Positions 34,823 through 43,671 of a stretch of 64,000 bases of DNA are shown here, one piece after another. Made by a program: the position numbers and the translations under genes. Each line of letters opens with the position of its first letter. Within the stretch, counting starts at the first letter, position 1. The notes beneath the pieces are model-generated. The model was not told where the DNA came from, did not search any database, and was given only the letters and a program-made list of their open reading frames with translations. This DNA is from JAGOPY01 sp964619555 (GTDB lineage: Bacteria > Bacteroidota > Bacteroidia > Bacteroidales > JAGOPY01). The stretch spans positions 70,862 through 134,861 of the forward strand of contig CAZUDV010000011.1 of NCBI GenBank assembly GCA_964619555.1, written 5' to 3'.

Positions 34823-36739
34823 ATGAACAAAAAACATTCATTAACGATTGCTGTCTTAGCGGTTTTGGCTGTTGCTCTCCTGGCCGGATGTCAGCAGACC
34901 AAAAAACCTGAAATAGTGAAAGCAAAGCAAATCCCACTGGAAGACTTTTTCAGAAATCCGGATAAATCTGGATATCAGATCTCCCCCGGAGGAACTTATT
35001 ATTCCTATCTGGCCCCGTACCAGGACCGCATGAACATTTTCGTTCAGAAGATAGGAGTTGACTCGGCGACAAGGCTTACCAGCGAGACCGACCGGGATAT
35101 TATGGGTTATTTCTGGCCGAATGACAATCAGATCCTGTATATCCGGGACCAGGGAGGGGACGAGAATTTCAGGCTTTACGGAGTCAATGCCGATGGTTCC
35201 AACCTGGTTTGTTTCACCCCGTTTGAAGGCGTCAGGACCCAGATCATCGACGAGCTTTCCGAGTTCCCCGACCTGGTGATCATCGGGATGAACAAGAGAA
35301 ATCCCCAGGTGTTCGATCCATATCGGCTTAACCTGAAAACCGGGGAGATGGAGATGCTGGCGGAGAATCCCGGCAACATCGACAACTGGATTTTCGACCA
35401 TGACGGAAAGCTTAGGGCTGCAACCGCGATCGTGGATGGCATCAATAGCCAGGTACTTTACCGCGAAACGGAAACGGATGAATTTAAACCGGTCCTGACC
35501 ACCTCCTTCAAGGAAACTTTGGCACCGGCGTTTTTCACGTTCGATAACCAGAATGTTTACGCTATTTCCAACCTGAACCGTGACAAAGCTGCCGCAGTCA
35601 TATTCGATATCCGGAATGGCAAGGAACTGGAGGTTTTATATGAAAATCCCCATTATGATGTGGAAAACATCTTCTATTCAAAAAAGAGAAAAGTGCTGAC
35701 GGCAGCCAACTACTATGCGGAAAAACGGCAGCGCCATTTTTTTGACGATGAAACGAAAGCATTGTTCGACCGGGTCAACCGTGAGCTCGGGCAGTACGAA
35801 CTGGGGATCTCATCCAGCACAGATGAGGAGGACCGGTATATTATCAGGACTTATTCGGACCGGTCGATGGGCGCTTATTACATTTTCGACAAGACGGCTG
35901 ATAAGATCACTAAAATCAGCGATGTGAGCCCCTGGCTGGACGAAAACGAGATGGCTTCTGTATTACCGGTGAATTATCAGACCCGTGACGGCCTGACCAT
36001 TCATGGATACCTGACACTGCCCAAAGGCTATACGATGGAAACTGCCCAAAAGCTGCCCGTGATCATCAATCCGCACGGTGGGCCCTGGGCACGCGACAAC
36101 TGGGGCTTTAATCCCGAGATCCAGTTCCTTGCCAACAGGGGTTATGCCGTTTTCCAGATGAATTTCCGCGGATCGACCGGATATGGAAGAAGTTTCTGGG
36201 AAGCAGCCTTCAAAAAGTGGGGCCTCGAGATGCAGGATGATATCACTGATGGAACCCAATGGCTGATCAATAAAGGCATTGCCGACCCGGAGCGCATCGC
36301 GATCTATGGTGCCAGCTACGGCGGATACGCCACGCTGCAGGGCATCGTGAAAGAACCGGAACTTTATGCTGCGGCTGTGGATTATGTAGGTGTTTCAAAC
36401 CTGTTCACTTTTATGAAAACGATACCTCCATACTGGGAGCCCTATTTGAAGATGATACATGAAATGGTCGGAAATCCCCAAACTGATAGTTTGCAATTAG
36501 CTCAGACCTCGCCGGCCCTGAATGCTGACAAGATCAAAACACCGTTGTTCGTAGCCCAGGGGGCCAATGATCCGCGGGTGAACAAGGCCGAGTCGGACCA
36601 GATGGTGGAAGCCCTGAAAGCCCGTGGCATAGTGGTGGAATACATGGTGAAGGACAATGAAGGACATGGATTTTACAACCAGGAAAACCAGTTCGATTTC
36701 TACCGGGCCATGGAGAAGTTCCTGTCGGAAAACCTTTAG
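34823..36739 (+). CDS. S9-family prolyl-oligopeptidase-like lipoprotein
   Basis: The 638-residue protein has a lipoprotein signal (VALLAGCQQ, Cys 23). Residues ~40-340 form a WD/TolB-like beta-propeller. The C-terminal alpha/beta-hydrolase has the nucleophile motif YGASYGGYAT (Ser), an Asp in QGANDPRVN, and a His in DNEGHGF. The oxyanion region INPHGGPWARD precedes them. These are the catalytic residues of acylaminoacyl/prolyl oligopeptidases, which cut short peptides. The lipid anchor suggests a periplasmic or surface location for peptide scavenging. Transcribed alone. Confidence 0.93.
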   Translation: MNKKHSLTIAVLAVLAVALLAGCQQTKKPEIVKAKQIPLEDFFRNPDKSGYQISPGGTYYSYLAPYQDRMNIFVQKIGVDSATRLTSETDRDIMGYFWPNDNQILYIRDQGGDENFRLYGVNADGSNLVCFTPFEGVRTQIIDELSEFPDLVIIGMNKRNPQVFDPYRLNLKTGEMEMLAENPGNIDNWIFDHDGKLRAATAIVDGINSQVLYRETETDEFKPVLTTSFKETLAPAFFTFDNQNVYAISNLNRDKAAAVIFDIRNGKELEVLYENPHYDVENIFYSKKRKVLTAANYYAEKRQRHFFDDETKALFDRVNRELGQYELGISSSTDEEDRYIIRTYSDRSMGAYYIFDKTADKITKISDVSPWLDENEMASVLPVNYQTRDGLTIHGYLTLPKGYTMETAQKLPVIINPHGGPWARDNWGFNPEIQFLANRGYAVFQMNFRGSTGYGRSFWEAAFKKWGLEMQDDITDGTQWLINKGIADPERIAIYGASYGGYATLQGIVKEPELYAAAVDYVGVSNLFTFMKTIPPYWEPYLKMIHEMVGNPQTDSLQLAQTSPALNADKIKTPLFVAQGANDPRVNKAESDQMVEALKARGIVVEYMVKDNEGHGFYNQENQFDFYRAMEKFLSENL

Positions 36740-36811
36740 AGTTTTGTTTATTTAACTGCTGCGGAGAAAATTAATTATAACAAAAGAGGTTGTACCCAAA
36801 GTTATAATATA

Positions 36812-36870
36812 GCCACAGATTCACAGATTATTATCTGCAAATAGCACACAATAATCTGTGAATCTGTGGC
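36812..36870. repeat. 21-bp perfect inverted repeat
   Basis: Arms 36812-36832 and 36850-36870 are exact complements of 21 bases (outer end GCCACAGATTCACAG) around a 17-base loop. It lies between the convergent S9 peptidase and T9SS genes. It could end transcription in both directions, but it lacks T tails and has the look of a dispersed palindromic repeat. Confidence 0.75.
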
Positions 36871-36894
36871 CTATAATATTCAGCCATAGTCGTT

Positions 36895-39800
36895 TTAACG
36901 GATCATCACCTTCCTGGTAGCCGTTTCTCCATTTGCCGCATCCATGATCCGGATGAAATAGATCCCTGAACCCAAGCTTTGCAGGTCGAACCGGACCGTC
37001 TCCTCATTCACGGAATAGCTTTGCACCATCTCTCCCAGGACATTGAAAACCCTGATGTACAGGTCAAGTGTTGCCGGATTGTTCAGGTTAAAGACGCCGT
37101 CATTCGGGTTGGGATAAATATAAACCAATCCCTTGCCGTTTTCATCCAGTCCAACAGGCATGACATCGATATAATTCTCTTTCAGGAGAACATCTTCTCC
37201 GAAAATATTGTTCACTGTAAGGGTCACATCATAGGTTCCCGCCACCGGGTACCGGATGGAAGAGGGATGCTGCAGAGAGGAAGTGGCCGGTTCCCCGCCT
37301 TCGAACACCCATGACCAGGAATCGGGAGAGTTGGCCGTCAGATCGGTAAAGTCGACCGTTTCACCGGCAAAAAGTGACGTTGGAGTACCTGAGAAATCTG
37401 CTGCCGGAGCATCTCCCACCTGGATATAATCGGTTTTTTCCCTGGTAGAGGTACCCGCGGCATTGGAAATGAACAATGCCACATCATAAGTTCCGGGGGT
37501 ATTGTAAGTGACCGGTGGAGGATTCTGTCCGATGTGCGAACCGGGGGAGCCTCCGGGGAAGGTCCATATCCACTGGGTCGGGTCGCCGGTGGAGAGATCC
37601 GTGAAGTTCACGCTTCCGCCGGTGGTAACAACGGTGATATCGGCGGTAAAATCTGCAACTGGCCAGGCGGAGCACCCTGTTCCCGGAGAAGCGAACAGGC
37701 TGTCGCCTTCGGTGTTGATGAATGCCAGCTCGATACTAACATCCCAGTTTTCAGCCACTGAATTGTCCAGGCCCGGGTCGCAGAATGTCAGCGAAGGGCC
37801 GCTCCCGTCCGGTTCCAGCGGCCATGGGGCTTCATCGTTGAAAGTAAGGCTGTCGACGATCATATCATAACTGTTCCTGAGTTCGATGAATTCCCCGCTG
37901 TTGCTGAGGGCCCCTTCAAATTGGCGGGCCGGTAAGCCGTACGATTCCTGGAACGCAACGGAGTCTACCGCTATCAGGAAATATTCGCCGGGATTGAGGG
38001 TCAACGCCGGGAAAGTATATTCCACGCCGGCGGAGAAGTAATATCCTTCCAGGTCGACCGCCACATTGTCATTATTGAACAGCTCGATGAATTCGAGTGA
38101 ATCGGTGCCCGATTCGGGCGGGTTGTACATGAGTTCGGTGATCACCAGTTGCGGGATGTAGATCGGTTCAACGATGGCGAAAATACCGCTCAGGCCTTCG
38201 GCGTCGGATTCGAAATCGGTGATCCGTATCCGGCAGTCTTCGCTTGGGGTCTGGGCGGGGGAGATATTCCACGTCCAGGTACCCGTTGCGGCCGGTATCG
38301 AGGGGTTGAGGACGGTCCAGGCCGGTGTGCCGGCGGAGGCATTGGTAGTCAGCTCGATCTTTACATTGGCCAGCGTATTGTTGGCGGTCCAGGTAATATC
38401 GTGTGCGCTGCCCTGTTCCCAGTATTCTCCGCCCAGTGGGTTGGTAACGGTGATAAAGGCGCCGATAGCATTTCCGGTGATCTCGATCTCATCCACTCCC
38501 CACCGCCGCGGATTCCCGCTGCTGAGGTACTGGAAGGCTATGTGGACATTGGCGCCGCTGATGGCGGAAAGGTCCACATTTCCGGAATTGGTCCAGACAT
38601 CTGACACGGCAGATTTCGTAAAAGCCAGGCTGGTCCAGGTGGCCAGGGTAGGATCACCACCTGTGTAATCAGTGGAGTACTTGAGCATCAGTTCCGTATC
38701 TGTATCACCGAACCTCCATTGCGTCTGGAATTCCATCATTTCATCGGTGAAATTGTTAAGGTTGAGCGAAGGGGAGATCAGCCAGTCGTTACTGGGCTCA
38801 TTTTCACCGAATCCATTCATTTGAGCGAAATAAGTTGTCTGGTAACCTCCTCCGAAGTTTACAACTGCCCAGTTTCTGTCGCTGGCTGCGCTGATAGTAT
38901 CCCAGGCGCCAAAACTGTTGTCTTCAAAATCATTCCCGATGATCTCGTATGGAGTTGTTCCCTGGGCTGAAGGCGCTGTACCGTCGGTTTTGTAATTTGC
39001 ATTGGAACCGGAGTTTGTATAGGGATAGATCTTGAAGTAATAGGTGGTCTCGCCATTCAACCTGAAAAATGTACAGGTTTGTGCGCCAAAAGCCACATTC
39101 AGGGCGCCGGTCCCATCGGAGAGGTCGGCATCGTTCGATTCCATCGTACCGTCGATCGGTGCGGTGATATTGTCCTGTTCACTGGCCTTGACCAGATAAT
39201 TACCCGGAAGTTGCGCGCCTGTGGCGTCGGTCCAGCTTAGGAGGGCGACGAGGCCGTCAATGTTGCAGGCAAAACCTGTCGGGTAATTGGTTGGTTCGGG
39301 ATAAACCGTTCCGCCCATCGTCTGGCCATTGTTCAACAGTCCCGGAGTGGAAGTGGCCGGGGGTGCCCAGGTAAAACTGCTGTAACCCGTCCCGGAGCCG
39401 GTAAGTTGAAGAGAGTTGCCTGCGGCCGGGACCGGATTATCTTCCATAACCCCTATATCTGTCGAGGTCATTCCGACTGCCGCCCCGTCAATCGCGGTAA
39501 AGGTACCTTCATAACTTAGAAATTGTCCTGATATGACTGAAGTCTGGTAGACCAGCGCCATTCCGTCAGGCTGAGTGCCTCCGGTGTTTCCGTTCTGTAT
39601 GCTCCCGCCATTGAGCGTGTAATTGTAGTAATAGAATGTGTAATCCCCGGTGCTTGTTCCAGAAGTGAACAGATCGAGTGTAGTGGTGCCATAGGAGGTT
39701 CCTCCATTACCATTGTACAGTACGACGGAAAAATCTGCCAGGTTATATCCACCCGGATTTTGAATGACAACTTCGATGAATTCATCGACATCTGTACTGG

Positions 39801-39909
39801 TGTTGTCATAATGTATCTCATTGATCCAGGCATTCTGGGCAAAGCCGTTGAAATTCAACAGAAGTGACAGGAGCACAGCCATCCCAAAGGAAATGTAAGT
39901 TTTTTTCAT
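36895..39909 (-). CDS. T9SS-exported lamin-tail/PKD-domain protein
   Basis: The 1004-residue protein has a signal peptide ending NGFAQ. The first ~190 residues (NAWINEIHYDNTSTDVDEFI, MALVYQTSVISGQFLSYEG) form a lamin-tail-like domain, and a second lamin-tail domain appears near residue 600 (VITELMYNPPESGTDSLEF). Between them are fibronectin-like and MAM/jelly-roll-like parts. Two PKD domains follow (ADFTADITVVTTGGSVNFTD; ADFSGTPTSLFAGETVDFTD), then a type A T9SS sorting domain (VYIYPNPNDGVFNLN to ATRKVMIR). It is a large surface or secreted protein. Its N-terminal module is paralogous to that of the gene at 43672. Confidence 0.85.
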   Translation of the reverse strand: MKKTYISFGMAVLLSLLLNFNGFAQNAWINEIHYDNTSTDVDEFIEVVIQNPGGYNLADFSVVLYNGNGGTSYGTTTLDLFTSGTSTGDYTFYYYNYTLNGGSIQNGNTGGTQPDGMALVYQTSVISGQFLSYEGTFTAIDGAAVGMTSTDIGVMEDNPVPAAGNSLQLTGSGTGYSSFTWAPPATSTPGLLNNGQTMGGTVYPEPTNYPTGFACNIDGLVALLSWTDATGAQLPGNYLVKASEQDNITAPIDGTMESNDADLSDGTGALNVAFGAQTCTFFRLNGETTYYFKIYPYTNSGSNANYKTDGTAPSAQGTTPYEIIGNDFEDNSFGAWDTISAASDRNWAVVNFGGGYQTTYFAQMNGFGENEPSNDWLISPSLNLNNFTDEMMEFQTQWRFGDTDTELMLKYSTDYTGGDPTLATWTSLAFTKSAVSDVWTNSGNVDLSAISGANVHIAFQYLSSGNPRRWGVDEIEITGNAIGAFITVTNPLGGEYWEQGSAHDITWTANNTLANVKIELTTNASAGTPAWTVLNPSIPAATGTWTWNISPAQTPSEDCRIRITDFESDAEGLSGIFAIVEPIYIPQLVITELMYNPPESGTDSLEFIELFNNDNVAVDLEGYYFSAGVEYTFPALTLNPGEYFLIAVDSVAFQESYGLPARQFEGALSNSGEFIELRNSYDMIVDSLTFNDEAPWPLEPDGSGPSLTFCDPGLDNSVAENWDVSIELAFINTEGDSLFASPGTGCSAWPVADFTADITVVTTGGSVNFTDLSTGDPTQWIWTFPGGSPGSHIGQNPPPVTYNTPGTYDVALFISNAAGTSTREKTDYIQVGDAPAADFSGTPTSLFAGETVDFTDLTANSPDSWSWVFEGGEPATSSLQHPSSIRYPVAGTYDVTLTVNNIFGEDVLLKENYIDVMPVGLDENGKGLVYIYPNPNDGVFNLNNPATLDLYIRVFNVLGEMVQSYSVNEETVRFDLQSLGSGIYFIRIMDAANGETATRKVMIR

Positions 39910-40079
39910 GTTACAGATTATTTGATAATAAATTCATTCTCTCAGAATACGCAGGTCAAAGCGCGGATCATCACGGATTTAAATTTTGTGAAACCGGCGG
40001 ATTAATCGGCGAAAATCTGTGAGAAATATCTTTACAAAGAAGCAGAAAATTTGGGAAAATTCGGTCATATTGCCTTTAT

Positions 40080-43000
40080 TTATTTGTTAACAATCAATAA
40101 AAACCGGATCGATTTAGCGGGAAATTCCATTTTTTCCACGATCTCATTTTTTGTGTTTCCATCGATTCCGGTCCGGTAAAAGATTTTTCCTTTCTGTACC
40201 AGTTCAACCATGGCCGGCTCATCGGATGGATTATAAAGGCAAGCCAGATAACCTTTACGGTCTTCAACCGGTTTCAGGGAGACCAGGATCACATCGGAAA
40301 AGATACCAGGACTTAAATTTTGCAGTCCAGCCGGTTCGCTTTTTCCTTTGGGGGTTTTTCCGGATGGGATAATGACCAGGGGATACCGGTTCTCCATACC
40401 GAACCGTTCGGCCTCCAGGGCATCAAACTGCCGGTGGGGCTTGATAACATAGGTAAAACTCACATTACCTTCCTGGGCAGCGGCAAAATTCGTTTCCCAG
40501 TAATTGTTCATGATGTAGGAAAAGAAAGTCTGCGAGGGTGCCAGTTTTTCCCTCCAGCCGGTAACTATTTCGTCCATAGTGATCTCTCCCACTTCGAAGA
40601 GAGGCGCATCCGGGCAGGCGATGGTCACTCCGAATTCTTCATTCGAGATATCGATCCAGTTTTCCAGGGTGAGAAAATTCCGGTTGGAACCTTTTATCTG
40701 ATCCTTTTCGACTTCGCATTGGGCGAAGGCCAGGTCATATCTCATGATCCCCCCGGGAATATCGAAAGGGAAGGCCAGATGCACCCCTTCCGGTTCATAT
40801 ACCGCGTTTTTATCGATATGGTTCGTGATATAGATCTCCTCCAGCCCGTTGATGAGCTCTATTTCGGTCTCCATGATCCGGCATCCGGGCGGTCGTGAAA
40901 GGATCCTCAGAGAGTTGACAACAGGCCCTTCTTCCCCTTTCATGATCCGGATCTTATCCGTTGTCGCCGGATCCGCCGGATTCCTGCCTTCGACATACAA
41001 AAACAGGTTCAGCCCTGCCCAGGTATGGGCATCAGCCAGGTTTAGCCCGGTTTCCCTCCAGGTAAGTTGCCGGATAGCTCCTGTGGTTTCATCGATCCGG
41101 AGTTCAAAGTCCTGGTTGCTCAGAACAGGCACCGGCGCACCTTCATCGGGTAACCGGAAGAGCTTTTTTCCAGTTTCCGCTGAGAATCTCAGCGAACCCA
41201 AAGGCGGGACATCCCGAACAAGGAAGACCAGCTGACCGTCGCCGGTCACCTGCACCGGCACGATATTTCCCCCGGGATCCCTGATCACCGGCATGAGCGG
41301 AAGAACATCGACGGGTAATCCGACCAGTCCGCTTCGGTACCAGGAACAGGTATTGATCACTTCAAAGGCTTGCAATGGGAAATCCTCAGGCAACACTTCC
41401 GGCATCGATTCCTGAAAAAGGCGGGAGCTCTGGTCATGCGCTTTTCGCGCAAAATCCGCCTTGATCTTCCATTGCGACTGAGTAAAATCCGATTCCGGTT
41501 CGCTGATGGAGTTCCATGAACCCCAGGTATGTTCATCGAACAACAATACGTTCATCCAGGCTTTCCGGAAATCCTCTTCAGGATAATTGTCTTCATCCAT
41601 GATACTCCTTAAGATCTGTGCCTGGTTGAGCCGGGCGGCGCTGGCCCGGTTCAGTATGGTCTCGCGGGCGGTGGAATAGGCGCCGTCTTCCCAGTATGCC
41701 GTAAAGTCTCCGCTGATTTCCGGCAACGATTCCCCGTACTTCTCTTCGAACTGTCGGAATGCTTCTCCAACGGTTGAGATCTGGATTTTCGGGGTGACGT
41801 ACTTTTCGTTCCAGGCTTTGACGCTTTCCGGCAGGTATTCATCCACTGGCCCGTTATCCGATCCGATGGTATACCGGAGCATCACGATGTCGTAGGGATA
41901 ATCCTGGTCGGCCAGTTCATTCATGTAATCGAGGATGAGGTCTTCCTGCAGCCTCTTTCGTATCTTTTTGTAATCCAGCCCCGTATGGAAGAAAGAGTAA
42001 CCTTTGCCATGGATCCAGCAAAGGACTTTTTCTTCACCGGAAGGGGAAACCCAGTAAAATGGCCGGTCGCCCCATTCTTTTATGGTCCCGCCGATACGAT
42101 GGCCGGAGTTGGTTCCCAGAGAGAGGTATTTAACGCCGCTGAGCGACAGTGCCGGCACCAGTCCCCACGACCACCCGGGGATATCGGTGATCATGGCCGA
42201 GGTGAGCGGCACGACGCATTCGCCGGCAACCCGCCTGGCCGGTTCCATCAGCCAGAGCAGTTCTTCCGATTCACACAGCGAAACCAGTTCATTGCCGTAA
42301 AGCCCGTGCAGCTCGATCCAGCCGTTCCGGACCGCTTCCATAAATTCGTTTTTCTCCGCAGGAGTGGCTTGATTTAGGTAAGAAGCCAAGGCCCACATCA
42401 CTTCCGTGTTCCACCTGAACCGTGATCCTTCTGGGTAGTCCTGCGTTTCCTTTGCAAGCCGGATGGCGTCCTCCAGGTTTTTCCATTGCATCATTTCAAC
42501 TTCATCCTGCACATGGGTGTAACCGATATCGTTGTGAGAGTGATGCAGGAGGCAGATGGTCCGGTGGGGGACAGGCCTGAGGGTGAAGATGGTGTCGCAC
42601 AATACCCGGGTTCCGGCCGTGATTTTGACCGGAATAACCGTATCGTTCCTGATTTCCGGCACGGGTATACCGAGGGATTGGTAGCCGAACCCGATTGTCC
42701 GCCGGAAATCCTGTCCGGCAACCCTGATCAGGGCATCTACCGGCTCCCCGTAGTGAAGGATGGTGGTCCGGAGGAGCTGCCTGTTGCCCTGTTCCGTGCG
42801 TTCAACGGCATTTTCCGCAGTCAGTCTGACGGCATTCTTGGTTTCGTAACGGAACACCATGAACCAGGTTCTGCTCCCGGCCGATTCCCCGGTAACTTTA
42901 ATCCGCACAGGGACCTGTTCCTGCAGCATTTTTTCAGGCAGGTACATTGACATATAGCCCATAAAGTCGCCGTACTTATCCACCTCGCTCACTTTAAACA

Positions 43001-43397
43001 CCAGCTTCGAGCCTTCCGGCCCGTTCCATTCCAGTTCTTTGTCGAGCGTATCGAGAGGGGAAGAGATGGTAAACAGGTGGCGATCGTTAACGAATACTTT
43101 CCATGAGTGCGGGTCCTGCGGGTTTACGTCGATGCCGGCGAGGAGGAGGTAAGGGACCCTTGGAGGGTTATAACCCTTGGAGGGTGTCCGGGCGACCCAC
43201 TCGATATACCTCGTCGAATCCTCCGACCGCACCAGCAGCGACGTTCCGGCATCGGGCTGGGGAGAGTGATATTCTAAATCTTCTCCTGCTATTTTTACAT
43301 GGTAACCACTTGTGAAATTTTGACTAAATGCCGGAAATCCTATTAGAATAGAAATAAATAGGATAGGCCTTAAAATATTTCTCGTATCGGGTTGCAT
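40080..43397 (-). CDS. Glycoside hydrolase family 38 alpha-mannosidase-like protein
   Basis: The 1105-residue protein has a signal peptide (ending FPAFSQ). About 280 beta-rich residues precede the GH38 catalytic domain, which opens with ICLLHHSHNDIGYTHVQDE (zinc-binding His-x-Asp). The likely nucleophile Asp lies in ITDIPGWSWGL, and the W-rich RFRWNTEVMWALASY and LFDEHTWGSW are typical. Long C-terminal beta domains end LLIVNK. GH38 enzymes remove alpha-mannose from glycans. It stands alone, without SusC/D genes nearby. Residues 71-81 are encoded by a palindromic repeat (see repeat entry), an odd in-frame insertion. Confidence 0.85.
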   Translation of the reverse strand: MQPDTRNILRPILFISILIGFPAFSQNFTSGYHVKIAGEDLEYHSPQPDAGTSLLVRSEDSTRYIEWVARTPSKGYNPPRVPYLLLAGIDVNPQDPHSWKVFVNDRHLFTISSPLDTLDKELEWNGPEGSKLVFKVSEVDKYGDFMGYMSMYLPEKMLQEQVPVRIKVTGESAGSRTWFMVFRYETKNAVRLTAENAVERTEQGNRQLLRTTILHYGEPVDALIRVAGQDFRRTIGFGYQSLGIPVPEIRNDTVIPVKITAGTRVLCDTIFTLRPVPHRTICLLHHSHNDIGYTHVQDEVEMMQWKNLEDAIRLAKETQDYPEGSRFRWNTEVMWALASYLNQATPAEKNEFMEAVRNGWIELHGLYGNELVSLCESEELLWLMEPARRVAGECVVPLTSAMITDIPGWSWGLVPALSLSGVKYLSLGTNSGHRIGGTIKEWGDRPFYWVSPSGEEKVLCWIHGKGYSFFHTGLDYKKIRKRLQEDLILDYMNELADQDYPYDIVMLRYTIGSDNGPVDEYLPESVKAWNEKYVTPKIQISTVGEAFRQFEEKYGESLPEISGDFTAYWEDGAYSTARETILNRASAARLNQAQILRSIMDEDNYPEEDFRKAWMNVLLFDEHTWGSWNSISEPESDFTQSQWKIKADFARKAHDQSSRLFQESMPEVLPEDFPLQAFEVINTCSWYRSGLVGLPVDVLPLMPVIRDPGGNIVPVQVTGDGQLVFLVRDVPPLGSLRFSAETGKKLFRLPDEGAPVPVLSNQDFELRIDETTGAIRQLTWRETGLNLADAHTWAGLNLFLYVEGRNPADPATTDKIRIMKGEEGPVVNSLRILSRPPGCRIMETEIELINGLEEIYITNHIDKNAVYEPEGVHLAFPFDIPGGIMRYDLAFAQCEVEKDQIKGSNRNFLTLENWIDISNEEFGVTIACPDAPLFEVGEITMDEIVTGWREKLAPSQTFFSYIMNNYWETNFAAAQEGNVSFTYVIKPHRQFDALEAERFGMENRYPLVIIPSGKTPKGKSEPAGLQNLSPGIFSDVILVSLKPVEDRKGYLACLYNPSDEPAMVELVQKGKIFYRTGIDGNTKNEIVEKMEFPAKSIRFLLIVNK
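43156..43185. repeat. Palindromic tandem repeat inside the GH38 gene
   Basis: The 13-base unit ACCCTTGGAGGGT occurs twice (43156-43168 and 43173-43185) around TATA. Each unit is itself nearly palindromic, and the whole has a GGGTTATAACCC centre. It lies in frame near the 5' end of the gene. Confidence 0.8.
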
Positions 43398-43671
43398 TGG
43401 CCTTCTTAATTATGGATATTGATTTTTATACCCTTTCGCTCATTTCAAATGTAGGAATAATTTATCCTTCAGTTTAGCAAGCATGTAAGTTTGTTAACTG
43501 TTATGAAATTATTAACAAGCTTTTTTTTAAGCTGTTTTTCCATCGAGGATCATTATTTTTGTAGCTTTATAGATTATGCAATGTAATAGCATGGTATTTT
43601 TCTTTTTTTAGTAGTACTGGTACTTAAAAAGTTATTCTTTATTAACATATAATCAAATAAATAGAAATGAT

